Assembly (NCBI GenBank): GCA_015852425.1
Contig: JAAAIG010000141.1
Location: forward strand, 36,838-57,902
Source: Gryganskiella cystojenkinii
Taxonomy: Eukaryota; Mortierellomycota; Mortierellomycetes; Mortierellales; Mortierellaceae
Length of the DNA: 21,065 nt
Direction of reading: 5' to 3'
This document shows, piece after piece, positions 19,356-21,065 of this stretch. The translations under genes were made by a program, and so were the position numbers. The notes beneath the pieces are model-generated. The model made no database searches. It worked only from the letters and a program-made list of their open reading frames with translations, and was not told the origin of the DNA. Within the stretch, counting starts at the first letter, position 1, and each line of letters starts with the position of its first letter.

Positions 19356-20173
19356 AATGGTGTATAAGAGTCTATATGTTATGAGGAAGAGTATGATCGA
19401 CAAAATAAAGAGACAGAAGCGTTAGAATGCATTGTTTCGCGAGGACTAAAATAAAAGATGGAGAAGGAAGGAGAAGGAGGTAGAAGGCCGCAAGGGCCAT
19501 GGTCTTCTAGTGTCCTTTTGGTCCGTTATCAGCCAAGAGGAGGAATAAAGTCGATCGTTCACTAGCCTCGACCGCCTTTTCTCGGTATAGCCTAACGGAT
19601 CCGAGGGTATACCCTTTACCTTTGTAATTTTTCGTTCAAGGATATATAGAAGAAATGCAGTCAGGCCAGCTGTCTGTCGAAGCGAAAAAGAGAAAGTAGG
19701 AAGGGGGGGGGGTATTTGATGAAGGCCAAAGATAGCTTGGAAAATATGTGCAAAAGGTCCTCGAGACAAAATGAAAAAGAAATCAGAAACACGGCGAGGA
19801 GAGGAGAAGGGAGAAGTTAAAAATATATAAAAAGGTGGTTGGAGGGTGGTTTCTTTTTCGATCCGGGGGATGATGAAAAGAAAAAGAAGTAAAGATGAAG
19901 AAAGAGGGGAGGATGGAGGACGGAGTGGAGGGTAGGGGTATGAATGGTTATTATTATTATTGCTGTTTTTTTACTGCTCTCTCGTCGAAGGATGATGAGA
20001 GCGAGCGAGAGGTTGTGAGTGATGTGATTAGAATAGATGATGAGCCGGGTCTAGGGCAGGAAGGGATGGCAAAGAGCCACTGGGGTTGGTGAGTGAAGGG
20101 AAAGGACGGTGAGGAATTGACGTGAGGAGGGAGAGGGAGAGAACAGAGAGAGAAGGAAGGATGGGAAAAGGAA
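19356..20173. promoter_or_regulatory. Promoter region upstream of the SH3 membrane protein gene
   Basis: No gene is supported here. The plus strand is purine-rich over long parts (19440-19490, 19680-19720, 19780-19930, 20090-20170), so the leader is CT-rich in the sense of the SH3 gene. TATATA occurs at 19643-19648 and TATATAA at 19824-19830. A perfect 10-bp palindrome, GGGTATACCC, lies at 19605-19614, just after a CTCGG...CCGAG inverted repeat (19581-19585 with 19601-19605). These are candidate promoter elements only. Confidence 0.4.
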
Positions 20174-21065
20174 TTAACTTTTTGCTTGCCTCTCGGTCAA
20201 CATCTCATTGAGAAGAGCATCGAGACTCTCACTCAACTCTCCCCTCAATCCCTCTCTTTCGCGGCAATAAAATCTATCTTCGCGTGCAAATTATTGGGGG
20301 GCAGTGGGCTTTGCCTGACTTTTTGTCCCTCCAGAAAGCTCTTTTTTTTTTTGCCAGCCCTAACTTCTCTTTCTTAAGAGATAAGGTTCATTCGAATTGC
20401 AATTTTGCACCACACAGAAAGAACCGTCTCACTCTTCTCCTCTCTCCTCTCCCCTGTGGAGCGGGTTTGGACCGTTCATATTTCACATATGCAGCAGATG
20501 CACATCGAATTGCCTCGGACAAAACAAAACAAAAAAAAAAAGTCGATCGATTGGTTTGTTATTGAACCCGTAAGCAGAACATGGGCACATTCGGCAGAGA
20601 TGAACTGTCTTCTACACTGCAGCAACTTGACATTGCACAAGAAAAATGGCTCAACACAACCCCAGTAGGTACTGACGGGCTCAACAAGAAATCATGCAGG
20701 TCGGAAGCCTTTGATTGGCGAATACAATAAGGCACGTCGTTTTTTGGTGGCGCCCCGTTTCTTCTTCAAAAAGGTCAGGCACAGCAACAAAAAAACTGGT
20801 CGCGTTCAATCAGGATGGATGGTCTCTACTTTATCCCACTTGTCGCCCAGGGTAGCCACCCAAAACTTCTGGCTCCCTCACATCCCTTACTTTTTTGCAA
20901 CTTCATCTAGGCCATACTAAGAAAGGTCCGAGAGGGTTTGCATTTTGAGCAGGAAAACTTTCTTTTACACAGATATGAAAAGTTGCAACAGCGACCAACC
21001 TTTCTGGACTTCGATGCGATTTTCTATTTTTATCTTCTTTTTTTTTTTTTTTTTTTTATTTTTTT
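20174..21065. other. Right-hand end without a convincing gene
   Basis: This stretch holds only short open frames. Two look mildly protein-like: a 38-codon minus-strand segment ending at 20174 (ESLDALLNEMLTERQAKS then stop) and a 49-codon plus-strand ORF at 20581-20730 (MGTFGRDELSSTLQQLDIAQ...). Neither has recognisable homology. Poly(A)/poly(T) runs are frequent, and the window ends in a 20-base T-run at 21038-21057 plus more T. Confidence 0.35.

Noticed and set aside
19575..19660. tRNA-like signals (TAGCCTAACGG resembling a D-arm; GTTCAAGG resembling a T-loop)
   Set aside because: I could not fold a 7-bp acceptor stem, anticodon stem and correct spacing around them on either strand.
19895..20092. 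Plus-strand open frame in purine-rich sequence
   Set aside because: Low-complexity Glu/Gly/Lys-rich reading caused by the purine tract; no motif or splice support.
21038..21065. Terminal T-run as a retroelement poly(A) tail
   Set aside because: No reverse transcriptase or element body is visible next to it; similar T-runs occur throughout introns and intergenic DNA here.

Overview
The window is a stretch of nuclear chromosome from a filamentous fungus. Seven protein-coding genes contain about 26 short introns (roughly 60-250 bp) with GT...AG ends. Promoters carry long pyrimidine tracts, and the gene products include fungal families: a Zn2Cys6 transcription factor, an Mtc1-family protein and an Ndc1 nucleoporin. 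The intron density, together with a true EHD-type dynamin-like ATPase and a GT17 glycosyltransferase, suggests an early-diverging lineage such as Mortierellomycota/Mucoromycota. That placement is inference; no marker gene is present. I see no rRNA, confident tRNA, transposon, CRISPR or prokaryotic element.

Layout, left to right: (1) 351-1728 (+) GT17 N-acetylglucosaminyltransferase, 2 exons. (2) 2114-4531 (-) EHD-family ATPase, 4 exons. (3) 5052-6690 (+) Mtc1-family protein, 3 exons. (4) 6881-9430 (-) Ndc1 transmembrane nucleoporin, 7 exons. (5) 9866-12364 (+) membrane-anchored armadillo-like repeat protein, 11 exons. (6) 12430-17318 (-) very long Zn2Cys6 transcription factor, 5 exons. (7) 18228-19355 (-) single-exon, single-pass membrane protein with an SH3 domain. 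From 19356 to 21065 I find no convincing gene. Strands alternate over the first six genes, giving three convergent pairs (1/2, 3/4, 5/6) and two divergent pairs (2/3, 4/5) that share intergenic promoters of 435-520 bp.

The genes do not form a recognisable pathway or cluster. Several concern membranes (Golgi glycosylation, endocytic remodelling, COPI-linked Mtc1, nuclear pore membrane, surface SH3 protein), but adjacency in a fungal genome is weak evidence of joint function. Exon structures were rebuilt by hand. Apart from one junction (exons 2/3 of gene 5), every splice choice keeps frame and recreates family motifs, including the EHD P-loop and the Zn2Cys6 cluster, which are each interrupted by an intron.

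I see no clear undescribed multi-gene system. The points most worth a second look are: the 65-bp convergent junction at 12365-12429, where both genes' poly(A) hexamers overlap their stop codons; the in-frame, stop-free 102-nt intron in the transcription factor; the armadillo gene, whose introns are nearly all phase 1 and whose second exon is ambiguous; and the Kex2-site/TM/SH3 surface protein.
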